Positions 21,292 through 31,975 of a DNA stretch of 64,000 nt are shown piece after piece. Within the stretch, counting starts at the first letter, position 1. Each line of letters opens with the position of its first letter. The stretch comes from Stictocephala bisonia. Taxonomy: Eukaryota > Arthropoda > Insecta > Hemiptera > Membracidae. A program made the translations under genes and the position numbers. Below the pieces are notes generated by a model. That model had not been told where the DNA came from and made no database searches. It saw only the letters and a program-made list of their open reading frames with translations. The stretch spans positions 186,001 to 250,000 of the forward strand of contig JAQJVL010000178.1 of the NCBI GenBank assembly GCA_035578905.1. Reading direction: 5' to 3'.

Positions 21292-22701
21292 ATGGCATCT
21301 AGTGGAGTTAAGTTAGTAGACTTAAAAGTGGCTGATTTAAAGCGGGAGTTAGAAGAAAGGGACTTAGATCATACTGGAACAAAATCAGTTTTAGTAAGTA
21401 GACTTAAGCAGGCAATGCTAGAAGCAGGGGATGATCCAGAAACATTCCTTTTTGAAACTGAAGCTAGTTCACTTAAGTCTATGATTACCAGAAATGCAGA
21501 GAAATTACAAAGTGACTTAAACAGAAATGTCGAGAAATTACAAAATGACTTAAAAGGAAATGCAGAGGAATTACATAAATTACAAAGTGACTTAAAAAGA
21601 AATGCAGAAGAATTACAAAATGACTTAAAAGGAAATGCAGAGAAATTACATAGTGACTTAAAAGAAGTGAAAGATGACTTAACCGAAAAACTAAATAGTA
21701 ATTGTAAAACCTTGAAGGAAGAGTTAGCTACAGAATTTAATTATAAAATTTGCCAAGTTGAAGACGAATTTAAAAAACAATTAGATGACTGTTCGAACGA
21801 ATTTAAAAAACAATTAGATGACTGTTCGAACGAATTTAAAAAACAATTAGATGACAGTTCGAAGCAATTAGGTGATAGGATTAGGTTTTTAGAAGAAATG
21901 GTTCAGGGGAGGAAGGAGTCAATAACCTGCAACGAACCACCTGGGATCTCAGGAAGTGGACAGCAACCGCCCAGTCTTAAACCTCGGCCCAGTGTGTGTC
22001 CACCCGTAAATAACGCAAGTTTGCCAACCTTCGACGGAAAGATGTCCTGGGAAGATTTTATTACTTTGTTTGAGACTGCCGCTGCTGTCTACAATTGGCC
22101 ATCATCAGCGAAGGCGTCCATGTTGTGCCTTTCACTTCGTGGAGAAGCTCTGAGCGTACTGCAAACCGTTCCACCTGCTGAGCGACAGAATTACGAAGAT
22201 TTGATTAGACGGTTGGAAATGCGGTTCGGACATAAACACATGGAACTGGTCTACAGATCTCAGCTCAGGAGTCGTCACCAGAAGTCCAATGAGAGTCTTC
22301 AAGAATTCGAAGCTGACATCGCACGATTAGTGAGGGGCGCTTATCCTACAGTGGACGAAGCTGTCTACGAGAGCCTATCCATTGAAAGGTTCCTCGATGG
22401 GCTGCGGGATGCTGAGACGCAGCAGGCTGTAAAGTTGGCCCGGCCTAACACGTTAAACGAGGCCCTGACGCAAGCCTTAGAGTTTGAGGCCGTAAAGCAA
22501 TCCGTCCGGGGCCAGGCACGTCTGCGAGGAGTCTACGCAGAGGAAGAAGAACCTATGAAGATAGAAGACATCGTAAGAAAAGTGCTTGATGCCCTGAGGG
22601 ACCGGAAGAAGGAGATTCGCTGTTGGAGGTGTGGAGAGTTAGGCCATCCCCGAAGTAAATGCCCGAGTAAAGCCTCTCGGGGGCAGAGGCAGGAAAACTA
22701 A
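21292..22701 (+). CDS. gag: Gypsy Gag with N-terminal SAP domain and zinc knuckle
   Basis: This 469-residue structural protein assembles the virus-like particle and packages the RNA. Residues about 8-42 (KVADLKRELEERDL, TKSVLVSRLKQAM) match a SAP motif, a helix-hinge-helix DNA-binding fold unusual at a Gag N-terminus. Residues about 60-205 are a coiled coil built from 11-residue repeats, including three copies of EFKKQLDDCSN. Residues about 240-400 are a retrotransposon Gag capsid-like region (LPTFDGKMSWEDFITLFETA; RFLDGLRD). A CCHC zinc knuckle, CWRCGELGHPRSKC, is at about 447-460. The start is the only early ATG, 118 bp after the primer site. The stop TAA at 22699-22701 overlaps the open pol frame, which is one base back. 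Confidence 0.92.
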   Translation: MASSGVKLVDLKVADLKRELEERDLDHTGTKSVLVSRLKQAMLEAGDDPETFLFETEASSLKSMITRNAEKLQSDLNRNVEKLQNDLKGNAEELHKLQSDLKRNAEELQNDLKGNAEKLHSDLKEVKDDLTEKLNSNCKTLKEELATEFNYKICQVEDEFKKQLDDCSNEFKKQLDDCSNEFKKQLDDSSKQLGDRIRFLEEMVQGRKESITCNEPPGISGSGQQPPSLKPRPSVCPPVNNASLPTFDGKMSWEDFITLFETAAAVYNWPSSAKASMLCLSLRGEALSVLQTVPPAERQNYEDLIRRLEMRFGHKHMELVYRSQLRSRHQKSNESLQEFEADIARLVRGAYPTVDEAVYESLSIERFLDGLRDAETQQAVKLARPNTLNEALTQALEFEAVKQSVRGQARLRGVYAEEEEPMKIEDIVRKVLDALRDRKKEIRCWRCGELGHPRSKCPSKASRGQRQEN

Positions 22702-25700
22702 AAAGGGTTGATGGGAAGGGGCAACTGTCAACCCAGCAACTTGAGGCCCCAGCTAAGAGCATCATCGTAGCATCTTTGTCAGGTCAGACCAACAGCCTTT
22801 ACATAGACGGATTGGTAAACGGGGAGCCCAGAAGCCTTTTGCTGGACACTGGTGCAACGATGACGATATTGAATGAAGATATTTGTCCTTCCTCAATGAA
22901 AATAACTCCGACGACCTGGACAGTGAAGACTGCGACTGGGGACTTTGCCAGCGTCCGCGGGGAGACAGTTGCCACCTTCTGCATCGGGGGTGCATGTCTT
23001 GAGCATCGCGCTCTTGTAGCTGACATTGAGGAGGACGTCATACTCGGCATGGACGTGATGACGAAACTTGGCTTACAGTTAGACCTCAGGAAAGGAGTGA
23101 CGACCATTGGGGGAGAGGAAGTTGCTCTTCAGCATAGGAAGAATTTATCTTCTTGGGTGCGCTTGTTGAAGGACGCCACTCTGCCACCTCGAACTCAGAA
23201 GATCGTCAGAGCAGAAATGGACAAGACTATTCCGGAAGGCCAGAACTTAATGCTGGAACCAGTTATAAACGACGAGGAACTTGGACGTGGGGTACTTGTA
23301 GCAAAAACACTGTTCAAATCTTCTAAGGAAGTTCCAGTCCGTATAATAAATTTGAATGACCATCCTGTTGCATTGAAACAAGGTAGGCTCCTAGGTAAAT
23401 GTTCTTCGGTTTCTTCTGTTTCACGAGCTGATAGGAATATCTCTTCAGACCATAAAAACCTTCCAGAAGACATAGCGGAGTTTGTAAGAGATGCATGCAG
23501 GGGAATGACATTGGATCAAACGAAGCAAGTCGCTAGGCTAATAACAGAGTATCAAGATGTGTTTGAAACTGCTACGGGGCCAAAAGGTAGGACAACTGTG
23601 GTTCAACATAAAATTGATGTTGGAGACGCTAGACCAATCCGTCAAATACCTAGGAGACTACCCTGGGCGAAGAGAGAAGAGGCAGAGCGAAAAATAAAAG
23701 AAATGGAGCAAGATGGAGTGATTGAGCCCTCCAGCAGCCCATGGACTTCGCCGGTAGTACTAGTAAAGAAGAAGGATGGGACTTCCAGGTTCTGCGTGGA
23801 TTACCGACTACTGAACAATGCTACGAAGAAAGACAGTTATCCCTTGCCCCGGATTGACGACACTCTGGATGCTCTCGGAGGCTGTAAGTTCTTCTCGACC
23901 CTGGACTTGAAGAGCGGGTACTGGCAGGTGGAGATAGCTCCGGAGGACAAAGAGAAGAAAGCGTTTTCCATAGGGAATGGAAACGGACTTTGGCAGTTCA
24001 CGGTGATACCCTTTGGACTCTGCAACGCTCCAGCTACCTTCGAGAGACTCATGGAAAATGTGCTACGGGGACTGACTTGGGAAACTTGTCTAGTGTATCT
24101 GGACGACATCATAGTCCTAGGGAAGACGTTTAACGACCATCTTCAGAATTTGGAGAAAGTTTTTAAGAGGCTTCGTTCTTCCAACCTGAAGTTAAACCTA
24201 AAAAAATGTAATCTTTTCAAGAATAAGGTTAACTATCTTGGACACGTAGTGTCATCCGAAGGAGTGACTGTGGACCCGGAGAAGATTAGCACCGTGAAGG
24301 AGTGGCCTGTCCCACGTAACAAACATGAGGTGAGGAGTTTTCTTGGACTGTGCACCTACTACCGCCGCTTCGTGAAGGGCTATGCTGATATTGCTAAGCC
24401 TCTGACCAAGCTCACTGAAGAACAGCGTAAGTTTGAGTGGACTCCGGAGGCTAGTGAGGCTTTTGAGACACTTAAAACTTCTCTTTGCAGCGCTCCAATC
24501 TTAGGGTTCCCACGGTTTGGAGAGAAGTTCATTGTGGACACGGACGCCAGCGATGTGGGTATAGGGGCAGTTCTCTCCCAAGTTCAGGACGACCATGAAG
24601 CTGTAATAGCTTACTTCAGCAGAACGCTATCCAAAGCAGAGAGGAATTATTGCGTCACCAGAAGAGAGCTACTTGCAGTCGTGAAGTCATTAGAGCACTT
24701 TCACAAGTACCTCTATGGACAGCCTTTCCATTTAAGGACCGACCATTCTGCCCTGACTTGGCTAATGAACTTCAAGAACCTGGAGGGACAGACAGCTCGA
24801 TGGGTGCAGCGTCTTCAAGAATACAACTTCACCTCTGAACACCGACGAGGGAGAAACCATTCCAATGCCGACGCCCTGTCTCGCCGACCTTGCCCAGAGG
24901 GTTGTAAGCACTGCTCCAAGGTAGAAGAGAGGAATCTGTCCGTGGAAGTGCGCTGTGTCTCTTTGGAGCCAGCTAGTGGATGGGAGCCGGAGGAACTCCG
25001 TAAAGAGCAGCTTGAGGATTGTGAGGTTGGACCACTGCTGCGGGAGAAGGAATCGGGGGCTCGTCCTAGCTGGGAGGCCATTGCAGCTAGGAACCATGTT
25101 TATAAGAGCTACTGGGCACAGTGGGACTCAATGAGGGTTAAGAACGGAGTGCTTATAAGAATCTGGGAGGCCCCTAATGGTAGGAAGCAGATTGAACAGA
25201 TTGTGCTCCCCAGAAGTAAAAGAAAGGAAGTGCTGGAGGAGATCCACAATGGAGCATCTGGTGGGCACTTAGGTGTCAACAGAACGGTGGACAAGCTACG
25301 TCAGCGGTTCTACTGGTTGAACTTGAGGGCTGATGTAGAGAAGTGGTGCCGCCAATGTGATGTCTGTACTGGAAGCCGAGGGCCACAAACAAGAAGTCGA
25401 GGCAGAATGCAACAGTACAACGTTGGGGCACCCTTCGAGAGGATCGCCATCGACATCGCCGGTCCATTTCCCATGTCAGATGCAGGAAATAAATATCTCC
25501 TGGTTCTCATGGACTACTTTACGAAATGGCCAGAAGTATACGCCACACCAAATCAAGAAGCCGCAACAGTAGCTGGGTGCTTGGTGAACGAATTCATCTG
25601 TCGGTATGGAGTGCCACGTGAGCTGCACAGTGACCAAGGGACGAACTTCGGATCCCTGTTGATGAAGGAGGTGCTTCAGCGTCTCGGAGTGCACAAGACA

Positions 25701-26204
25701 CGGACAACTGCACTTCATCCGCAATCTGATGGGATGGTCGAGAGATACATAAAGACACTCGTTGGACACCTCAGGAAAGTTGTGTCCACCAATCAGCGGG
25801 ATTGGGATCGGAAGGTGCCCATTTTCCTCCTGGCGTACAGATCTTCGGTCCACGATACTACGGGTTTCACCCCAGCGAGGATGATCTTCGGAAGGGAGCT
25901 GCGGCTGCCTAGTGACCTCATGTTCGGCCTGCCACCTGACGCAAAGCAGCCCGCAACGGACTACGCCTGCGAGCTCGTCGACCACCTACACGACACTCAC
26001 GAGTTCGCTCGTCAGCACCTAAAAATGGCCAGTGACAAAATGAAAGCTCGCTACGACCGGCAAGCCAATTCCACTGGATTCCAGGTGAACGACCTGGTGT
26101 GGCTCTACAGTCCCATCCGGAAGAAGGGGAGATGCCCGAAATTTCAACAGGATTGGCAAGGACCTTATCGGGTAGTGACACGAATTAACGATTCAAGTGG
26201 GTAG
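22671..26204 (+). CDS. pol: Gypsy Pol (protease, RT, RNase H, integrase), C-terminally broken
   Basis: The frame is -1 relative to gag and opens at 22671, 31 bases before the gag stop is complete, so a -1 frameshift is the likely route to translation. Residues counted from 22776 show an aspartic protease (LLLDTGAT, 21-28), RT with FSTLDLKSGYW and the YLDD catalytic box (441-444), and RNase H (VDTDAS near 587, with E and D near 630 and 655). The integrase HHCC zinc finger is at about 823-865 and its DDE residues are near 892 (IAIDIAGP), 952 (HSDQGTNF) and 989 (DGMVERYI). Catalytic residues all look intact. The frame closes at 26204 inside the integrase tail (GPYRVVTRI), where an 11-bp direct repeat and a frame change occur. 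The expected end is readable in another frame to about 26,308. Confidence 0.93.
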   Translation, partial: SLSGAEAGKLKRVDGKGQLSTQQLEAPAKSIIVASLSGQTNSLYIDGLVNGEPRSLLLDTGATMTILNEDICPSSMKITPTTWTVKTATGDFASVRGETVATFCIGGACLEHRALVADIEEDVILGMDVMTKLGLQLDLRKGVTTIGGEEVALQHRKNLSSWVRLLKDATLPPRTQKIVRAEMDKTIPEGQNLMLEPVINDEELGRGVLVAKTLFKSSKEVPVRIINLNDHPVALKQGRLLGKCSSVSSVSRADRNISSDHKNLPEDIAEFVRDACRGMTLDQTKQVARLITEYQDVFETATGPKGRTTVVQHKIDVGDARPIRQIPRRLPWAKREEAERKIKEMEQDGVIEPSSSPWTSPVVLVKKKDGTSRFCVDYRLLNNATKKDSYPLPRIDDTLDALGGCKFFSTLDLKSGYWQVEIAPEDKEKKAFSIGNGNGLWQFTVIPFGLCNAPATFERLMENVLRGLTWETCLVYLDDIIVLGKTFNDHLQNLEKVFKRLRSSNLKLNLKKCNLFKNKVNYLGHVVSSEGVTVDPEKISTVKEWPVPRNKHEVRSFLGLCTYYRRFVKGYADIAKPLTKLTEEQRKFEWTPEASEAFETLKTSLCSAPILGFPRFGEKFIVDTDASDVGIGAVLSQVQDDHEAVIAYFSRTLSKAERNYCVTRRELLAVVKSLEHFHKYLYGQPFHLRTDHSALTWLMNFKNLEGQTARWVQRLQEYNFTSEHRRGRNHSNADALSRRPCPEGCKHCSKVEERNLSVEVRCVSLEPASGWEPEELRKEQLEDCEVGPLLREKESGARPSWEAIAARNHVYKSYWAQWDSMRVKNGVLIRIWEAPNGRKQIEQIVLPRSKRKEVLEEIHNGASGGHLGVNRTVDKLRQRFYWLNLRADVEKWCRQCDVCTGSRGPQTRSRGRMQQYNVGAPFERIAIDIAGPFPMSDAGNKYLLVLMDYFTKWPEVYATPNQEAATVAGCLVNEFICRYGVPRELHSDQGTNFGSLLMKEVLQRLGVHKTRTTALHPQSDGMVERYIKTLVGHLRKVVSTNQRDWDRKVPIFLLAYRSSVHDTTGFTPARMIFGRELRLPSDLMFGLPPDAKQPATDYACELVDHLHDTHEFARQHLKMASDKMKARYDRQANSTGFQVNDLVWLYSPIRKKGRCPKFQQDWQGPYRVVTRINDSSG

Positions 26205-26209
26205 TGACA
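26170..26209 (+). repeat. Short direct duplication disrupting the pol 3' end
   Basis: GGGTAGTGACA occurs at 26170-26180 and again at 26199-26209, each followed closely by GATTCAA. The second copy introduces the TAG stop and shifts the frame of the integrase tail. It looks like slippage or repair after insertion. Confidence 0.75.
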
Positions 26210-26305
26210 GGATTCAAAGACACCCAAGAGGCAAGATGCTTGTGGTCCACCTTGATCGCCTAGCACCGTACCATGGATCGGAAGCTGATCGGGACGATCA
26301 GCCTT

Positions 26306-26318
26306 AAGGAGGGGGCAG
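26306..26318 (+). other. Polypurine tract
   Basis: AAGGAGGGGGCAG ends immediately before the 3' LTR and should prime plus-strand DNA synthesis. Confidence 0.8.
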
Positions 26319-27185
26319 TGTGACATTCCGAGTGGCCTCTATCCTGGGAACCGGTGATGCGGAAGTAATGGATGGGTCGCTGACCACCTGCCCTGCTTGT
26401 TTACAACCTTTGGGGCACAATGGCTTACGCATGAACGCCCCTTTACCTCTTCAATGAACTTCTAGAATCTTCTGGGTTGACGAGCCAGCTCTGTCATGGA
26501 ACTTCGGACGCAGGGGAATTCAAGAAGCTTCTAGATGGAGACCTGCAGGTGATATATACGGCCCGGATACCAGCGCTAGTCAGTCAGTCAGTCAGTGAGT
26601 CTACAGCCTACAGCCCAGGTGTTTGCGGCGACAGTGAGACAGTTCTACAGTGCGAGTGAAGTGTCCGTGTATAGAGAAGTGGTCTACGGAGAAGTTACCG
26701 GTGAGTGGTTCGTTGTGGGGATCAACGAAGGAGCATTGCGGTACTTGTGGACGACTTCTGAAGGGACACTGAAGAAACTGTGAGTGAACTGTTAGCATTG
26801 GACTGTAGGTAGTAGGGAAGCTAGTAGAGTCACTTTATAGTTAGTCATTGTAAATATTAGTAGATAATCTAGGAAAGCCACTTTATAGAGCTAGGAATTG
26901 TAATTAAAAGAAGGGAATTTAATAAAGTCACTTTGCAATTAGTAGTTGTAATTATTGATGCCATCGAAGATTGTAATTATAGATTAGTTTAACTGTAACA
27001 GTAGGCCTAATAGTAAATTGTACTTTTCACAATAGTTAAAGTTAAGGAATTAATCCATTTAAATATAATAAGTTAATTTTATATATTCAATAAATTTAGT
27101 AATTGTTTAGTATATCGTGTTGCTTATTTGTAAAACCCACATAGTGATTAATTATTCATAAATTAGGACGTGTAAAAACGTCACA
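26319..27185 (+). repeat. Gypsy 3' LTR (867 bp)
   Basis: Same length and ends as the 5' LTR. Differences by eye are at 26454 and 26456 (A where the 5' copy has C and G). It is followed by the ATAT target duplication. Confidence 0.95.
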
Positions 27186-27189
27186 ATAT

Positions 27190-28150
27190 CATCAACATTT
27201 ACGAAGCTAAATGATTAATAAAAATCTTAAAATATAATCTAAAAGTAAACTCCGGGATGAGTGAATGAATTAAAAATAAAAATATAATTAAGGAAATAAT
27301 TCTTACAGTTCTAAAAATAAGTTAAATATAAATTTATTATTATTATTGCCAACAGTCAAATACAATAAACACGCCAAAGTCTTGTACTGTTCACTAACCA
27401 AAAACACCTGTTCCTGGATGGTCAGAAAACCAAAAATCTTAATTTTCAAAACGTTAACATACTTTCTAAAGTCATTCAATAATATTATATTAATAGAAAC
27501 CAAAAATAGTATAAAAAAATAATTTACGATACATTTTGCTAAATATGATCTTATTGTGATGTATACGTACAGATCATAGCATAACACGCTCCTTCATGTC
27601 AATTATGAGTTGTTGGCTTTTGTAGATGACACTTCAAACAAACAATTTTGTTCAATAAAACATAATTAAAATTTTTTTCCATAAAAGTAACAAAATTTTG
27701 CTACATTCAGGCTATTGCTTTCGTTTCTAGTTGATCAGCACTCAATAGCCTATTGAGTATTCTTAAATCAATCACAGCGTGCGTGCAGAGCATTTACTGT
27801 CAACGTTTATTTTTGTCACAATCAACTAGCATTGTAAACTAACTAATTGGTATAAATCTAAGCCATTAATGGACTCAAAAAGCTTACAGTAGGCCTATAT
27901 TAAAAAATAAACATATCGAATGAGAATAACTATGAAGCGAAGCGTTAATTTAGAATTGCGGTTTAAAAATAGTCATAACGCTTAACTTGCAATATAATAA
28001 TTAGCCTCGATGTAACACGCCCATAAATATAATCTAGAAGCTACTTGAAGAATGAAATGGTTTCATTTCTTTAACTGCGATACAAGCTAATGTGTGGTGA
28101 GAGAGCGCTGACGCAACACGCTCTTCATCTCGTCGATGCGGAATAAATTT
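27190..28150. other. Intergenic, no gene seen
   Basis: AT-rich. Open frames near 27,303-27,587 are low-complexity and have no recognisable domain. One TAGGCCTA octamer occurs at 27890. Confidence 0.4.
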
Positions 28151-28154
28151 CCAT

Positions 28155-29200
28155 ATGGTTGGAGGACAAAAAGTCCAAACCAAAAAATCCAACCCGGAAG
28201 GACCAAATCTATTAGGTCCAAAATTATTTTGAGAAAATCTATCATTTTTGAAATTAATAATGAAAAGATATTCACCTAGCAACTATAATTTACTTACCAT
28301 TTATAATTTACGCCAAATTTTACCTGTCAAAATCTTCGAAGTTTTTTACGTCAAGATACTTGACTTACCATGGCACTAGCAGTACTCGAAATTATTCGAA
28401 AAGGTACATCAACTCAAAGCGTCTATCGCAAGGTTCAAGCAGAAGGGTTACAGCAGCGATACTACGTTAATGCTGATATTCGTAATGCCATGCATACAAT
28501 GTGCGCTTTAGCCTTCGTTCCACCGGACGATGTTGGCCATGTCTTCGATCTATTTTATAATAAAATTCCTCAAGAGTTTGCAGTTATCGCGGATTACTTC
28601 GAGAAAGTCTATGTGCGTGGCATTCCTGCTAGAGGAAGAAGAAGGGCGGTGAAACCCAGATATCATCCAAGGAAGTGGAACCAATACACAGCAGTTATCC
28701 AAGGTACAGCGAGAACTAACAACGCCTCAGAAGGCTGGCACAATCGATTGAACAGATTAGTTGGTAAATGCCACCCAAGTTTCTACACTTTCCTACAAGA
28801 ACTGCAGAAAGAGCAAGCAGACGTCGAGTACATTATTCGGGAGATAGGTTTGGGGAAAAAAGTGAACAAAGTAAAACCAGGGAAGCTGCAGCGTGTTGAA
28901 GAAAGAATCGCAAACATTGTTAGCATGTACGAAAATTATGCTGAGGACGGAAGAGAATATGAGTATATCGAGGCGATAGGGCACAACTTGCATAGCGCTA
29001 ATGCTGTATAAAATTTTTCGTCATTTTGAAATAAAAATAAGTTCAAAGTAAAAATAAGCTCAAAATAACAAGTATTGGACTTTTTGCTTAGACTTTTAGG
29101 TATTGGCTGTTACAGCTTTTGGACTTTTTGTCTTGGACTTTTCGGTTTAGACTTCTTGATTTGGACTTTATGTCGCACAATCTTCCATGGTTGGAGGACC
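28155..29200. repeat. Imperfect inverted/direct flanks around the MULE fragment
   Basis: GGACAAAAAGTCCAAACC near 28162-28185 is answered by GGACTTTTTGTC near 29121-29132 in inverted sense. The phrase GGTTGGAGGA occurs directly near 28157 and 29191. These may be remains of terminal inverted repeats of the MULE element; true ends were not found. Confidence 0.4.
28370..29011 (+). pseudogene. MULE transposase C-terminal fragment
   Basis: An intact 213-codon ORF matches the last third of Mutator-like transposases of the insect type usually preceded by a FLYWCH zinc finger. The diagnostic core is RTNNASEGWHNRLNRLVG, and ALAFVPPDDVGHVFDLF also fits. The catalytic DDE residues and the zinc finger should lie before residue about 15 and are missing. 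The ATG at 28370 joins the conserved sequence QSVYRKV after a short unrelated leader. The ORF has no internal stop, so the truncation may be recent or the small ORF retained. Domestication cannot be argued without expression data. Confidence 0.8.
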
Positions 29201-29247
29201 AATTTTTACTGTCGCATTCACATTTACAACTGCAACGAGAAGTTTCC

Positions 29248-30597
29248 GTTTATACAACCGAGGGAAACTACAAACAAATTACCGTATACAAACAAACACG
29301 ACCTAAGAAACCGAGGGAAACAACAAGCGCGTTACCGTATACAATCAAACACGACCTAAGAAACCGAGGATAACAACAAACACGTTACCGTATATAAACA
29401 AATACGACCTAAAAAACCAAGGGAAACAACAAACACATTACCGTATACAAACAAACACGACCTAAGAAACCGAGGGAAACAACAAACACGTTACCGTATA
29501 TAAACAAATACGACCTAAAAAACCGAGGGAAACAACAAACACATTACCGTATACAAACAAACACGACCTAAGAAACCGAGGGAAACAACAAACACGTTAC
29601 CGTATATAAACAAATACGACCTAAAAAACCGAGGGAAACTACAAACACATTACCGTATACAAACAAACACGACTTAAGAAACCGAGGGAAACAACAAACA
29701 CATTACCGTATACAAACAAACACGACTTAAGAAACCGAGGGAAACAACAAACACGTTACCGTATACAAACATGAGCTAAAAAACCGAGGGAAACAACAAA
29801 CACATTACCGTATACAATCAAACACGACTTAAGAAACCGAGGGAAACAACAAGCACATTACCGTATACAATCAAACACGACCTAAGAAACCGAGGAAAAC
29901 AACAAACACGTTACCGTATATAAACAAATACGACCTAAAAAACCGAGGGAAACAACAAACACATTACCGTATACAAACAAACACGACCTAAAAAACCGAG
30001 GGAAACAACAAACACGTTACCGTATACAAACATGAGCTAAAAAACCGAGGGAAACAACAAACACATTACCGTATACAAACAAACACGACTTAAGAAACCG
30101 AGGGAAACAACAAACACATTACCGTATACAAACAAACACGACTTAAGAAACCGAGGGAAACAACAAACACGTTACCGTATACAAACATGAGCTAAAAAAC
30201 CGAGGGAAACAACAAACACATCACCGTATACAAACATGAGCTAAAAAACCGAGGGAAACAACAAACACATTACCGTATACAAACAAACACGACTTAAGAA
30301 ACCGAGGGAAACAACAAACACGTTACCGTATACAAACATGAGCTAAAAAACCGAGGGAAACAACAAACACATTACCGTATACAAACAAACACGACTTAAG
30401 AAACCGAGGGAAACAACAAACACGTTACCGTATACAAACATGAGCTAAAAAACCGAGGGAAACAACAAACACATTACCGTATACAAACAAACACGACTTA
30501 AGAAACCGAGGGAAACAACAAACACGTTACCGTATACAAACATGAGCTAAAAAACCGAGGGAAACAACAAACACGTTACCGTATACAAACAAACACC
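29248..30597 (+). repeat. 53-bp minisatellite with 49-bp variants (about 26 copies)
   Basis: The repeated phrase ACCGAGGGAAACAACAAACA recurs about every 53 bp. A variant containing ACATGAGCTAAAA is 4 bp shorter (49 bp) and becomes regular after about 29,760, often alternating with the long form. The array starts about 240 bp after the MULE ORF. It is tidy enough to be recently expanded. Confidence 0.95.
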
Positions 30598-31570
30598 TTA
30601 GAAAGGGTCTTCAAGGCTGTTGTGAGAAATGAATCAAGCAATGTTGCCAGTTTACCTACAGAGTTGCCAAGCTTCCTTGTATGTTTGTCGGACGACGAAT
30701 GACGAGAGGAAGTGTGATCGCAAGCAGTTCTTCGAAAAGGAAATGCAACGGCATCAAGATCGAACGTTCTCATGCGACACCCGATAGCACATGTGGCCGA
30801 CAAATCAGTTTCTTGGAACAGTGTTGCGACACTGACTCAGTTTTCGCCAGTAATCCCGTACGTACATATTATAACAATGCACACTGGAGAGACTGTGCTA
30901 TTGCGTGAATTATGTAAGCGTGTTTATTTAAATCTGTTGGCGTAAAATCGAAACTGTATTTTGTTCTTATAATAAAGGATTATTACTTTTAAATAAAATA
31001 TTGCTCTTTACACGACTAGATGTGCCCCATGGGCACATTTTAACATGAATTTATAGTGAATTTTTATTTTAAGAAAGCCAAGCTCAAACATGTAAATGTG
31101 TAATCGCCTTGAACAGTATGTCTATGTCTACGGTTAGTCACGTGCAAGCACATAAATCATGCACATTCATCTCATCTGCCCAAGAGCGGAGGGACGGAGT
31201 GATCAGTAATTCTAGTAATTTATTTCCGGCCAGAAAGGATAATTCTCCATAAGACCAGTGTTAAATTGTCTCGAAAAAAACAAACACATAGCTTAATTTT
31301 TATTACTTTAAAGCGTTTGATCATTAGCCAATTTTAACGATTTAAATTTTAACAATTTCTTCTACAATTCAAGTCAAAACTATCTTTATTTCACAAAAAA
31401 ACCCTATTATTATAATACAAACATAAAATCTAATCTAATAAACAATCAATCAAATACTGCATTGCTAATAAATGTTTATTGCTATTTTAAATTTGTTGGT
31501 GTTTAAATCTAAAAAAATGTTTGAAATTATAAGATGTATCACAATTATTGAAATTAAAACTAAATAAAAT
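30598..31570. other. Intergenic, no gene seen
   Basis: A slightly GC-richer block at 30,600-30,910 is open for 75 codons but matches no known family. The near-palindrome ATGTGCCC-CAT-GGGCACAT is at 31020-31038. Otherwise AT-rich. Confidence 0.4.
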
Positions 31571-31975
31571 ACGCTAAGTAATCACAATGGGGTTAAGTGT
31601 TAAGAGAGAACAAACTTCGCCTCTTTAATACGCTAAGTAATCACAATGGGGTTAAGTGTTAGAGAGAACAAACTTCGCCCCTTTAATACGCTAAGTAATC
31701 ACAATGGGGTCAAGTGTTAGAGAGAACAAACTTCGCCCCTTTAATACGCTAAGTAATCACAATGGGGTTAAGTGTTAGAGAGAACAAACTTCGCCCCTTT
31801 AATACGCTAAGTAATCATAATGGGGTCAAGTGTTAGAGAGAACAAACTTCGCCCCTTTAATACGCTAAGTAATCACAATGGGGTCAAGTGTTAAGGGAGA
31901 ACAAACTTCACACCTTTAATACGCTAAGTAATCACAAGTCAAGTGTTAAAAAGGACTTACTTCGCCTCGTTAATA
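31571..31975 (+). repeat. 58-bp minisatellite (about 7 copies)
   Basis: Units begin ACGCTAAGTAATCACAATGG at 31571, 31630, 31688, 31746, 31804 and 31862, with a degenerate one at 31921. The first unit is 59 bp and the rest 58 bp. Confidence 0.95.

Larger units (their letters stand above)
20289..27185 (+). mobile_element. Ty3/Gypsy LTR retrotransposon, nearly complete and young
   Basis: The element is 6.9 kb, with order LTR, tRNA-Leu primer site, gag, pol (PR-RT-RH-IN), polypurine tract, LTR. It is flanked by a 4-bp ATAT repeat (20285-20288 and 27186-27189). RNase H preceding integrase places it in the Ty3/Gypsy group (Metaviridae). There is no envelope-like ORF after pol. Both LTRs are 867 bp and differ at only two positions by eye. 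Breaks: pol is closed early near 26,204 by a local duplication, and the Gag stop precedes pol by design (frameshift). Confidence 0.95.

Noticed and set aside
22553..25985. Several minus-strand ORFs of 60-169 codons within gag-pol
   Set aside because: Shadows of the strong plus-strand retrotransposon frame; their translations show no domains.
30681..30908. 75-codon basic/Cys-containing ORF after the 53-bp array
   Set aside because: No known domain, no supporting signals, and a complementary ORF of the same length exists on the other strand.
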